A program made the position numbers and the translations under genes. From Paenibacillus zeirhizosphaerae (lineage in GTDB: Bacteria; Bacillota; Bacilli; Paenibacillales; Paenibacillaceae), in NCBI RefSeq assembly GCF_030705605.1, contig NZ_JAPCKK010000001.1, positions 124,001 through 188,000 of the forward strand: DNA of 64,000 nt, given 5' to 3'. The first letter of the stretch is position 1; each line of letters starts with the position of its first letter. Shown here one piece after another: positions 46,171 through 53,652 of this stretch. The notes under the pieces are model-generated. The model ran no database searches and had not been told where the DNA came from. It worked only from the letters and a program-made list of their open reading frames with translations.

Positions 46171-47493
46171 ATGAAAAAACAGGTATCCGCATTATTGGCA
46201 GGTGTTATTCTTCCTTTTTCCATTTTGGCTGGCTGTGGAGGGGGAAGCACAGAGGACACGGCAGCAGATGGGGACAGCGCGGAGAAGGTTGTCATTTCAT
46301 ATCTTGATCCTTTACCAAGTGAAGAACGCACAAGCTTCATGGAGGGCATGATTGAGAAGTTTGAAGCGGAAAATTCGAACATCGATGTGGAATACTCTTC
46401 AGTACCGTGGGAAGACGCGCATACCAAATGGATGATGATGGGGGCGTCCAAAACCCTCCCGGATGTCATCAGCGTGGATGACACTTCTCTCGCCGGACTG
46501 GCGGCCGCAGGATATATTGCCAATCTGCAGCCTTATTACGACGGTTGGGATCAGAAGGATAAAACGACGGAGGCTTTCAAGCAGGCACGAAACAAATATC
46601 AGGATCAGGTGTATGCGATTCCGGACGCTTTCCTGCTGCAGGGATTATTTGTCCGCAGCGATTGGTTCAAGGAAAAAGGCCTGCCTGAAACGATTGATAC
46701 CTGGGATGACTATTTTAACCTGGCCAAGGAACTGACGGATGAATCGAAAGAACAGTATGGAGTCGCCTTCCGCGGTGGCGCTCACGGCATTATCCGGGCG
46801 ATGGAATATGTGATGGCGGCTGTTCACACAGACAGTTGGTTTGATGAGGAAGGGAAATCCATTCTGTATCAACCGGAAGCCAAGGAAGCCTTCAAGAGAT
46901 TTTATGATATTTACCTGAACGGGTACACGCCATCAGAGTCCGTCAATTGGGGCTTCAACGAGATGGTCCAGGGCTTCATGAACGGTCAGGCAGGCATTCT
47001 GAACCAGACGCCGGAGGTCATTGCAGTAGCAGAGAAAAATATGACGGAGGGCACCTGGAACGTGCTGCCAATGCCCAAATCGGATGACGGCAAACGTTAT
47101 ATCTACTGGGGCTACACCGCCGGATATTCCATCGCGGAAAATTCGGAGCATAAAGACGAGGCCTGGAAATTTATTGAGTTTTTAAGCAATCCCGAAAACA
47201 ATCTGGAATACAGCAAAGCCAACACGAGCATCCCGATCTATCAGGATTCCCTGCAGGATTCGTTCTTCAGTTCAGGCCCGATTGCGGGTTATGCGGGTGC
47301 GATGGCGGATTCCAACATTGTTTTCGCGGGGCCGCCGAGCTACCTGCCTACACTTGGTGATTTTACAGGCACATTTGCGGTAACCGAGACACAAAAATAT
47401 ATCATGGGCGGCCAGTCGCTTGATGATACCGTAACCCGTTTGGCCGATTATTTAACCGAGGCGCAAAGCAAATACAAGCAGCAAAATCCTTAA
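46171..47493 (+). CDS. Carbohydrate ABC transporter substrate-binding lipoprotein
   Basis: The 440-aa family 1 solute receptor has a signal peptide with lipobox LAGC (Cys about residue 22). The mature domain has VVISYLDPLPSEERTSFMEGMIEKFEAENSNIDVEY, the DVISVDDTSLAGLAAAGYIANL block and WGYTAGYSIAENSEHKDEAWKFIEFL, typical of CUT1 binding proteins. The ligand cannot be read off. A terminator-like hairpin separates it from the permease genes. Confidence 0.9.
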   Translation: MKKQVSALLAGVILPFSILAGCGGGSTEDTAADGDSAEKVVISYLDPLPSEERTSFMEGMIEKFEAENSNIDVEYSSVPWEDAHTKWMMMGASKTLPDVISVDDTSLAGLAAAGYIANLQPYYDGWDQKDKTTEAFKQARNKYQDQVYAIPDAFLLQGLFVRSDWFKEKGLPETIDTWDDYFNLAKELTDESKEQYGVAFRGGAHGIIRAMEYVMAAVHTDSWFDEEGKSILYQPEAKEAFKRFYDIYLNGYTPSESVNWGFNEMVQGFMNGQAGILNQTPEVIAVAEKNMTEGTWNVLPMPKSDDGKRYIYWGYTAGYSIAENSEHKDEAWKFIEFLSNPENNLEYSKANTSIPIYQDSLQDSFFSSGPIAGYAGAMADSNIVFAGPPSYLPTLGDFTGTFAVTETQKYIMGGQSLDDTVTRLADYLTEAQSKYKQQNP

Positions 47494-47513
47494 GCATGAT
47501 CTGAGGGAGAATG

Positions 47514-47550
47514 AAAACGCATAGCCAATTTTGCTTGGTTATGCGTTTTT
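47514..47550 (+). terminator. Intercistronic attenuator between binding protein and permeases
   Basis: AAAACGCATAGCCAA (47514-47528) pairs with TTGGTTATGCGTTTT (47535-47549) with one wobble and a 6-nt loop, ending in a T tract. It probably lets most transcripts stop after the binding-protein gene and stabilises that mRNA. Confidence 0.8.
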
Positions 47551-47568
47551 CTGTAGGAAGGTGATGAG

Positions 47569-48462
47569 ATGTTATCCAAAGGGAAGGCCCGGCGCTATCA
47601 GCCATATCTGCTGTTGCTGCCTGCCATCGTGGTTGTGCTTGCTTTTTTTGCTTATCCTGTTGCCAAAGCTTTTCAATTAGCCTTTATGCATTATGTTCTG
47701 TTTGAACCCAATAACATTGGTTACGCTGGTTTCGAAAATTTCAGGACATTGTTTGCCGATCCCAATATGCTGCGCATTCTGCTGAACTCTGTCATTTGGG
47801 TGATAGCTACGGTCGGATTGCAATTTATCCTCGGTTTTGGCTTGGCATTGGCCTTAAATACAAGGTTCAAAGGGAAAAATCTGTATCAGGCTGTTGTATT
47901 TCTGCCCTGGGCGGTTTCGGCTTTTTTGATCGGCATGATTTTCAAGTGGATGTTTAACGAGCGGGGAGGGCTTGTCAATTACCTTCTGCTGCAAACTGGC
48001 CTGATCGACAAGTCCATTCCTTTTCTGGCCATTCCGTACGCTTCTATTATTCCGGTCATCATCGCGATGATTTGGTATGGCGTGCCTTTCTTCGGCATCA
48101 TGATCTTGGCCGCTCTGCAATCGGTTCCGGATGAAATTCTGGAAGCAGCGGATATTGACGGAGCAGGCAGAATGCGTAAGCTGTTTCAAATTATTATGCC
48201 TTATATTAAGCCCACACTGATCCTGACGCTGCTGCTGCGTGTGATCTGGGTCTTTAACTCTGCTGATCTGATCTATATCATGACCGACGGCGGACCGGCG
48301 AACAGCTCGCATAATTTGCCTTCCTATATCTTTAACAAGGTTGGTTATTCTGCTGATTTCGGTCAGGCCTCGGCGCTCGGCGTGCTGATGCTGATCGTAT
48401 TGATGATGTATACGATTGTCTTTCTGCGCATAACGAGATATAAGGAAGCGGGTGATCTATAA
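47569..48462 (+). CDS. Sugar ABC transporter permease (MalF/UgpA type)
   Basis: The 297-aa membrane protein has six hydrophobic segments: LLLLPAIVVVLAFFAYPVAKAFQLAFMHY at the N-terminus, VVFLPWAVSAFLIGMIFKWMFNERGGLVNYLL in the middle and the EAA loop QSVPDEILEAADIDGAGRMRKLFQIIMPYIKP near residue 190. AGGAAGGTGATGAG precedes ATG 47569. It overlaps the next permease by one base. Confidence 0.93.
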   Translation: MLSKGKARRYQPYLLLLPAIVVVLAFFAYPVAKAFQLAFMHYVLFEPNNIGYAGFENFRTLFADPNMLRILLNSVIWVIATVGLQFILGFGLALALNTRFKGKNLYQAVVFLPWAVSAFLIGMIFKWMFNERGGLVNYLLLQTGLIDKSIPFLAIPYASIIPVIIAMIWYGVPFFGIMILAALQSVPDEILEAADIDGAGRMRKLFQIIMPYIKPTLILTLLLRVIWVFNSADLIYIMTDGGPANSSHNLPSYIFNKVGYSADFGQASALGVLMLIVLMMYTIVFLRITRYKEAGDL

Positions 48463-49301
48463 TGGCGGTATGGGTTCGTAAAAAAATGCCCGGGCTTATC
48501 CGGTTTTTCGCCCTTGCCCTGTTTCTGTTGGGAACGCTGGTGCCTTTCTACTGGATGTTCGTAACGTCTCTGAAGACAAGGCAGGAGATATATGGCTCCA
48601 CATTGACGCTGTGGCCGCAAAAGCTAACCTGGGATAACTATGCAAAAACGTTTCAGGATTCGGATTTCCTGCAGTATTTTATGAATAGTGCGATGGTCAG
48701 TCTTGTCTCCGGCTTGCTGGTCGTGATCGTTTCCATTCTCGGGGGTTATGCGTTAGCAAGATATCAGTTTAGAGGAAAAGGGCTTTTCCTGCTCGTGTTC
48801 CTGGCCACACAGATGATTCCGATTATGGTGCTGCTTGTACCGCTTTATATTGTATTTGGGGAACTGAATTTGCTGGATAAGCTGGCCTCCCTGATTATTA
48901 CGTATACGGCTATTAATATCCCTTTTTGTCTCATTACGATGTCCGGGTTTTTCCAGCGAATTCCGGTGGCTCTTGAAGAGGCTGCCATGGTGGACGGCTG
49001 CAGCCGTTTCCGCACTGTGGTCCAGATCATTTTGCCCATCATGCTGCCCGGTATTGTCGCCAGCTTTGTCTTTGCCTTTACAGCCGCATGGAATGATTTG
49101 TTCTTCGGGGTTATGTTCACGGTAAGCGAGGATATGAAGACGGTTCCGGTCGGCTTAAACGGATTTATTCAGAAATTTGATGTGAACTGGGGAGAGATGA
49201 GTGCCGCAGGCATGCTTTCACTGATCCCGGTTGCCATTCTGTTTGCATTTGTACAGCGTTACATTGTTTCAGGTCTTACACAAGGAGCGGTGAAAGGGTG
49301 A
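48462..49301 (+). CDS. Sugar ABC transporter permease (MalG/UgpE type)
   Basis: The 279-aa second permease has TLVPFYWMFVTSLKTRQEIY, MNSAMVSLVSGLLVVIVSILGGYALARYQFRG, MIPIMVLLVPLYIVFGELNLL and the EAA loop RIPVALEEAAMVDGCSRFRTVVQIILPIMLPG. It shares a base with the previous stop. No ATPase gene is present in the operon, so a shared MsmX-like ATPase elsewhere is expected. Confidence 0.93.
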   Translation: MAVWVRKKMPGLIRFFALALFLLGTLVPFYWMFVTSLKTRQEIYGSTLTLWPQKLTWDNYAKTFQDSDFLQYFMNSAMVSLVSGLLVVIVSILGGYALARYQFRGKGLFLLVFLATQMIPIMVLLVPLYIVFGELNLLDKLASLIITYTAINIPFCLITMSGFFQRIPVALEEAAMVDGCSRFRTVVQIILPIMLPGIVASFVFAFTAAWNDLFFGVMFTVSEDMKTVPVGLNGFIQKFDVNWGEMSAAGMLSLIPVAILFAFVQRYIVSGLTQGAVKG

Positions 49302-50002
49302 AGGTTTTGTCTGAAAAAAAACGGCTTGAGGTGATCGCAACCTCCATTGATGATATTCTGCAGCTTAACGACAGCGGTGCCGACCGCATTGAGCTGGTGA
49401 GCGCGCTTTCGGAAGGGGGGCTTACGCCCAGTATCGGCATGATCGAGAGGGCCGTCGAGGTATCGTCGCTGCCCATCCGTGTCATGATTCGGCCGCACAG
49501 CCGTTCTTTTCGGTACAGCAAGGAAGACCTGGAGGTCATGGCTCGTGACATTCGTGCCGCAGAGAAGCTGGGAGTGAGTGGTGTTGTCCTGGGCGTTTTA
49601 ACAGAAGATCGACAGGTTGATACGGAAGCTCTTTCTCTTCTTCTCGGGGAGGTTAAGGACCTGTCCGTTACCTTTCATCGGGCGTTTGATGAGGCGCGTG
49701 ACTTGGAGGAGGCCTTTAACACACTGTTGAATTTTCCGCAAATTGATCGCATCCTGACTTCGGGTGGGTGTTCCACCGCTGTAGAAGGGATGAGTATGCT
49801 TGCCCGCTTGCGTCAACGCTCAGAAGGCACCCGGATTCGTATTCTTGCAGGCAGCGGTTTGGATGAAGACAATATCTCGGATTTCCTGGCTGCTACCGGG
49901 GTGGAGGAAGTACATGTTGGACGCGCAGTACGGCTGGAACAGAGGCTGGATGGCCCGATCGTTTCAGAAGCGATTCGCCGGATCAAGCAGAGCTTGCAAT
50001 AA
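49298..50002 (+). CDS. cutC: CutC family TIM-barrel protein
   Basis: The 234-aa product has the CutC signatures LEVIATSIDDILQLNDSGADRIELVSALSEGGLTPS, RVMIRPHSRSFRYSKEDLEVMARDI, GVVLGVLTEDRQVD, VTFHRAFDEARD and RILTSGGCSTAVEG. CutC was named for copper homeostasis in E. coli, but no copper gene is near. The operon position between sugar permeases and a sugar kinase suggests a carbohydrate role. The start is GTG 49298, in a GTGA overlap with the permease stop, with AAGGAG upstream. Confidence 0.92.
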   Translation: MKVLSEKKRLEVIATSIDDILQLNDSGADRIELVSALSEGGLTPSIGMIERAVEVSSLPIRVMIRPHSRSFRYSKEDLEVMARDIRAAEKLGVSGVVLGVLTEDRQVDTEALSLLLGEVKDLSVTFHRAFDEARDLEEAFNTLLNFPQIDRILTSGGCSTAVEGMSMLARLRQRSEGTRIRILAGSGLDEDNISDFLAATGVEEVHVGRAVRLEQRLDGPIVSEAIRRIKQSLQ

Positions 50003-50039
50003 ATATAACGGAGGTTGGAGTCGGGAGAGAGGTTAATGC

Positions 50040-51035
50040 ATGAATAATCTATATTTGGGAATTGATCTGGGCGGCACGAAAATGCTCGCTGCTTTGATCG
50101 ACGAGCAGGGGCGGATTGTGGCTAAAATTCAGGAGCCCACGTTTGCTGACCGGGGAGCAGATGATGTGATTCGCCGTCTAATCGTCATAAGTGACGCATT
50201 AATAGCGGATGAGTCTGCACGGGCGGGAGCGGGTTCCATAACTATTCGTGGCATTGGGGTGGCTGTCGCCGGCGTATTGGAGCCGGACCAAGGCATCATT
50301 TCGCTGGCTACCAATTTAGGCTGGCATAATGTGCAGCTTGGCCCTATCCTGGAGAAATGGTTTCATTGTCCTGTCCATATCCTCAATGATGCCAATGCCG
50401 CCGCGTTTGGCGAGTGGATGGCGGGTGAAAAGGCGGGTATTCAGGACATGATTTATATTACTGTTTCAACGGGCATTGGTGCGGGGATTATCAGCGGCGG
50501 CCGGCTGATTCAGGGAACCACTCATAGTGCCGCCGAGTTTGGTCATATCACGATTGACCGCAGCGGACCCCTGTGCGCATGCGGCAATCGGGGCTGTGTG
50601 GAAATGTACACGGCCGGGCATTCCATTGCCCGCAGGGCGTGGGTAGCCATTCAGGCAGGCGAACCTGAAGCTGCGGCAATAGCTGCCCTGAACGGTGTTG
50701 AGCCGGAGCGGGTAACAGCAGAGCATGTAGCAGTGGCCGCGAAGGCAGGAAATGACTTTGCAATCAGGCTGCTAGCTGATGCAGGGGAGGCACTTGGCTG
50801 CGGGATCGTCACTTTTGCCCATTTGTTGAATCCCGCGCTTATCGTGATTGGCGGCAGTGTTTCGCAGAGCGGAGCGCTGCTCCTTGATCCGATGCTCGCG
50901 GCTATCCGGCGTTATGGAATCTCTAAGGTAGTAGGCTCGATTACATTTGCTTCTTCTGCACTGGGCGGAACGGCCGGTGTTATTGGTGCGGCCTTATGGG
51001 CGAGGGAGCATCTTGCCTTGAAGCAGACGTTATGA
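50040..51035 (+). CDS. ROK family sugar kinase
   Basis: The 331-aa protein has the ATP-binding signature LGIDLGGTKMLAALIDEQG at the N-terminus. GIGVAVAGVLEPDQG, LNDANAAAFGEW (catalytic Asp) and VSTGIGAGIISGGRLIQG follow. The zinc site GPLCACGNRGCVEMY is preceded by the HITID loop. It lacks a DNA-binding domain, so it is a kinase such as glucokinase, N-acetylglucosamine kinase or ManNAc kinase. It ends the operon, and repeat copy C starts at the next base after its stop. Confidence 0.9.
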   Translation: MNNLYLGIDLGGTKMLAALIDEQGRIVAKIQEPTFADRGADDVIRRLIVISDALIADESARAGAGSITIRGIGVAVAGVLEPDQGIISLATNLGWHNVQLGPILEKWFHCPVHILNDANAAAFGEWMAGEKAGIQDMIYITVSTGIGAGIISGGRLIQGTTHSAAEFGHITIDRSGPLCACGNRGCVEMYTAGHSIARRAWVAIQAGEPEAAAIAALNGVEPERVTAEHVAVAAKAGNDFAIRLLADAGEALGCGIVTFAHLLNPALIVIGGSVSQSGALLLDPMLAAIRRYGISKVVGSITFASSALGGTAGVIGAALWAREHLALKQTL

Positions 51036-51140
51036 GGCGCTCCGAGAACGAAGCATTCCTACAATCGCTGTTGACCCTTCGGGCCAAAGGCGAACGCTCC
51101 GCTTTTCCGGAATTGCTTCGTTCTCTCCGCTGCTGCGTGC
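51036..51140 (+). repeat. Dispersed repeat (~105 bp), copy C
   Basis: It starts immediately after the TGA of the ROK kinase, in the same direction, at GGCGCTCCGAGAACGAAGC, and ends with CTCCGCTGCTGCGTGC. It matches copies A and B closely. The lead-in CTTTCGCAGGTTGGGAG present in A and B is missing here. GAGAACGAAGC pairs with GCTTCGTTCTC. Confidence 0.88.
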
Positions 51141-51205
51141 GTATGCCAACTTAAAAGAAGAAAATGCCAATTCCGAGAAATCTTCTTCGATTCCGGATTT
51201 GGTAA

Positions 51206-51250
51206 AAAAGGTCGAGAACAGGAGCGAGTTTCCCTGTTCTCGACCTTTTT
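51206..51250. terminator. Hairpin 1 of composite repeat copy C, terminator of the sugar operon
   Basis: GGTCGAGAACAGG (51210-51222) pairs with CCTGTTCTCGACC (51233-51245) and is followed by TTTTT. An A run stands before it, so it may also act for the convergent gene. It starts 70 nt after the repeat. Confidence 0.85.
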
Positions 51251-51320
51251 ATATAGGAGACGAATCTTTCTGTATTAGAACTAACTTTGGGATAGCTTGG
51301 CCCTCTTTTGGGTTAATGGG

Positions 51321-52178
51321 TTAGGATGTGCTGGTGCTCCAATGCGCGGGGCGGGTGAGCGATGTGGGCAGCTTGGTAGAGCTATCCCCGCTTGCGGCGT
51401 TGATTTGGAATTGGGTGAGAAAGAGGCTCTCACTGAGATTGGCCCCACGGAGGTCCGTGTCCCGGAAGTCTGCTCCGATCAGGTCGGCGCCTCTTAAATC
51501 CGCGTCTCTAAGATCGGCGGCAATCAAGTAGGCTCCCCGTAAATTTACGCCTCTCAGGTCAGCGCCTTTCAGCTTGGCTCCGATCAGATCTGCTCCACGT
51601 CCGTAGTTCTTGCGGCGGCGTGACGGTTTATACTGTCGCAGCGCCTCATCTCTTACGAGCTCACTGGTTTGCAGGAGCAGGGCATTGATCTCAGCACGAT
51701 GGGTGGCTGTATTCAGCTCCAGCAAGGAATCGGGATCAAGCCGGGTGAAGGCTTCGGTCTTATCTCGCGCCGCGCGCAGCTTGTCATGAATTTGACGGGC
51801 TGCCTGCAGTGTCTGCGCTTCATTTAGGTACCAAAGCAATTCGTGGAGCTGCCGCATGACCAGAAATACGTCAAACATTTGCTTCGCGGCTTCGGGCTTT
51901 TTCCGCCAGTCTCTTCCTTTGTAGGTGAATTGGGATACCTTTTGGCCCGCTCCAAAGCAGTCAAATACGGTGCAGCCCTTGAAGCCCTGCGGTCTTAGGT
52001 GGTTATGAATGCCACACCGGAAATCGGATTGCAGGTTGGGGCAGGGCTGTCCGGCGTCTTTATCGGCCGCAAAGTCGGCCGAGGCCGCGAACGGAAGCGC
52101 GACACAGCATAAACCGAAGCAGCTTTCACAGTCGGCCTGCAGGGTGTGTGGGCTTATATCGTGGAAAACGTCCTTCAT
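51321..52178 (-). CDS. Cysteine-rich pentapeptide-repeat protein
   Basis: The 285-aa protein has an N-terminal cysteine pattern (ADCESCFGLCCVALPF, then CPNLQSDFRCGIHNHL and GFKGCTVFDCFGAGQ). This resembles a YkgJ-like metal-binding domain. A helical middle follows, then about eight tandem A(D/N)LRG pentapeptide repeats near residues 195-250, which form a right-handed beta helix. The C-terminus (LFLTQFQINAASGDSSTKLP) is a family signature. Function is unknown. ATG 52178 follows GAGGAGA; the upstream frame is not needed. Confidence 0.8.
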   Translation of the reverse strand: MKDVFHDISPHTLQADCESCFGLCCVALPFAASADFAADKDAGQPCPNLQSDFRCGIHNHLRPQGFKGCTVFDCFGAGQKVSQFTYKGRDWRKKPEAAKQMFDVFLVMRQLHELLWYLNEAQTLQAARQIHDKLRAARDKTEAFTRLDPDSLLELNTATHRAEINALLLQTSELVRDEALRQYKPSRRRKNYGRGADLIGAKLKGADLRGVNLRGAYLIAADLRDADLRGADLIGADFRDTDLRGANLSESLFLTQFQINAASGDSSTKLPTSLTRPAHWSTSTS

Positions 52179-52388
52179 CTCTAATTCTCCTCGTCTCATA
52201 CGTTCCAAAGTCAATCTAGTTGATTTTGGCCAATAAATCATCAAGTTTCATCAAGATGCTTGGCAGGCACCTTTCCAGGTCCTTTCTTACGTTGACTCTG
52301 TCCTATACTATCACAAAATAGATACATTGTTTATCGAGATGCCTATCCTCCATGAAAAAGAATCAGAGAGAAAAAAATTAATAACCTG

Positions 52389-52417
52389 TTGCAAATACAT
52401 AGATGTCTATGTATAAT
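52389..52417 (+). promoter_or_regulatory. marR promoter with palindromic operator
   Basis: TTGCAA (52389-52394), a 17-bp spacer and TATAAT (52412-52417). The perfect palindrome ATACATAGA-TG-TCTATGTAT (52395-52414) fills the spacer and overlaps the -10. A related palindrome controls the next gene, so autoregulation by the MarR protein is likely. Confidence 0.75.
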
Positions 52418-52423
52418 ACGGGT

Positions 52424-52846
52424 ATGTTGAAATACAATGCTGCCGCAACCATTAGCAAGATCAGAGATGCTGTCAATAAAATGATTGTGTCTGAGCTTGA
52501 GCGTGTCGGGATCGAAGGCTTGGCTCCTTCCCACGGAGATATATTAGTGTTTCTGTATCAAAAAAACAGACTTTCCGTGAAGGAGCTAGCCGAAAGAATT
52601 CATCGAAAACAGCCGACGGTAACGGTTTTAGCGGATAAGTTGGTGAAATTGGGCTATGTTGAAAAGATAAAAAGCGAGGAGGACAGCCGAGTAACCTGGA
52701 TCCAGCTTACCGAGAAGGGTAGGCGATTGGAACCCATATTTCATTCGATATCCAAAAAATTGAACGACGCCATTTACGGGAGTCTGGATGATTCTGAAAA
52801 AGAACAACTGGAATCTACCTTAGAAAACATGCTGCGTAGGTTATAA
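52424..52846 (+). CDS. MarR family transcriptional regulator
   Basis: The 140-aa winged-helix regulator has ISKIRDAVNKMIVSELERVGIEGLAPSHGDILVFLYQ, the recognition region LSVKELAERIHRKQPTVTVLADKLVKLGYVEK and the wing SEEDSRVTWIQLTEKGRR. The in-frame ATG at 52403 lies inside the promoter spacer, so ATG 52424 is the first usable start. It falls about where transcription should begin, so the mRNA may be leaderless; no ribosome binding site is visible. It probably represses the oxidoreductase downstream. Confidence 0.88.
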   Translation: MLKYNAAATISKIRDAVNKMIVSELERVGIEGLAPSHGDILVFLYQKNRLSVKELAERIHRKQPTVTVLADKLVKLGYVEKIKSEEDSRVTWIQLTEKGRRLEPIFHSISKKLNDAIYGSLDDSEKEQLESTLENMLRRL

Positions 52847-52852
52847 TTTTTT

Positions 52853-52881
52853 TTGCTAGAATGTATAGATATCTATATAAT
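52853..52881 (+). promoter_or_regulatory. Oxidoreductase promoter with MarR-type operator
   Basis: TTGCTA (52853-52858), a 17-bp spacer and TATAAT (52876-52881). The perfect palindrome TATAGATATCTATA (52864-52877) lies in the spacer. Its core TAGATATCTA differs by one base from TAGATGTCTA in the marR promoter. Confidence 0.75.
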
Positions 52882-52925
52882 TTCATATTTTAAATAAAAA
52901 TGTAAACAAACGGAGGTAATCATCT

Positions 52926-53510
52926 ATGAAGCATCTTGTTATCTATGCTCACCCCCATGCGGAGAGCTTAAACCACTCCATATTGGAAACCACAGTCCGT
53001 ACATTGAAAAATAACGGTCACGAAGTGGTTGTCCGTGACTTGTATGCACTGGACTTTCAGCCCGTACTCAAACCCGAAGACACAGCTTCCATGAAGGCGG
53101 GACAAATTCCTCAGGATATTAAAACAGAACAGGATTACATCACGGAAGCCGATGTCATCACTTTGATTTATCCAATTTGGTGGACCGGATTGCCGGCAAT
53201 TCTTAAAGGATATATTGACCGTGTATTCTCCTATGGGTTTGCTTATGCGTATGGCGAAGAGGGAGTCGTCAAGATGCTGACAGGAAAGAAAGGATTTATT
53301 ATCAATACACAAGGTACTCCAAAGCCTTATTATGATGAGTCTGGTATGACAGAAGCGTTGAAAATGACTTCTGATATCGGTATCTTTGACTTCGTGGGCA
53401 TTGAGTCCGTAGGGCATTTGCTCTTCGGAGGTATTGGGCATCTCGATGAAGAAGCTTACAAGCAAATGTTGCAGGACGTTGAGGACACCGTAGCTTCCCA
53501 TTTCTCATAA
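52926..53510 (+). CDS. NAD(P)H-dependent FMN oxidoreductase (YwrO/MdaB-like flavodoxin fold)
   Basis: The 194-aa protein has HLVIYAHPHAESLNHSILETTVRTL at the N-terminus, a common start of the flavodoxin_2 family. The FMN/quinone-binding ITLIYPIWWTGLPAILKGYIDRVFSYGFAY, GKKGFIINTQGTP and GIESVGHLLFGG follow. Such enzymes reduce quinones or azo compounds in two-electron steps. CGGAGGTAATC precedes the ATG. With the MarR gene upstream it looks like a quinone or electrophile response pair. Confidence 0.9.
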   Translation: MKHLVIYAHPHAESLNHSILETTVRTLKNNGHEVVVRDLYALDFQPVLKPEDTASMKAGQIPQDIKTEQDYITEADVITLIYPIWWTGLPAILKGYIDRVFSYGFAYAYGEEGVVKMLTGKKGFIINTQGTPKPYYDESGMTEALKMTSDIGIFDFVGIESVGHLLFGGIGHLDEEAYKQMLQDVEDTVASHFS

Positions 53511-53522
53511 AATAAAAAGACA

Positions 53523-53563
53523 GGGCGACTCAAATCAGCGAAAATGATTTTGAGTCGCCTTTT
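53523..53563 (+). terminator. Terminator after the oxidoreductase
   Basis: GGCGACTCAAATCA (53524-53537) pairs with TGATTTTGAGTCGCC (53545-53559), followed by TTTTAT. Confidence 0.8.
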
Positions 53564-53652
53564 ATGTATGAGTCACAAGTTTGGTTACAGCTTCTTACAT
53601 AAATGCATTTAGGTTGATGCAGCTTAGGAAACGGATTGTTAGACAACAACAA

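Noticed and set aside
27883..51140. CRISPR array or insertion sequence as explanation of the three repeats
   Set aside because: Copies are over 10 kb apart with no spacers in tandem, no cas gene, no transposase and no obvious target-site duplication.
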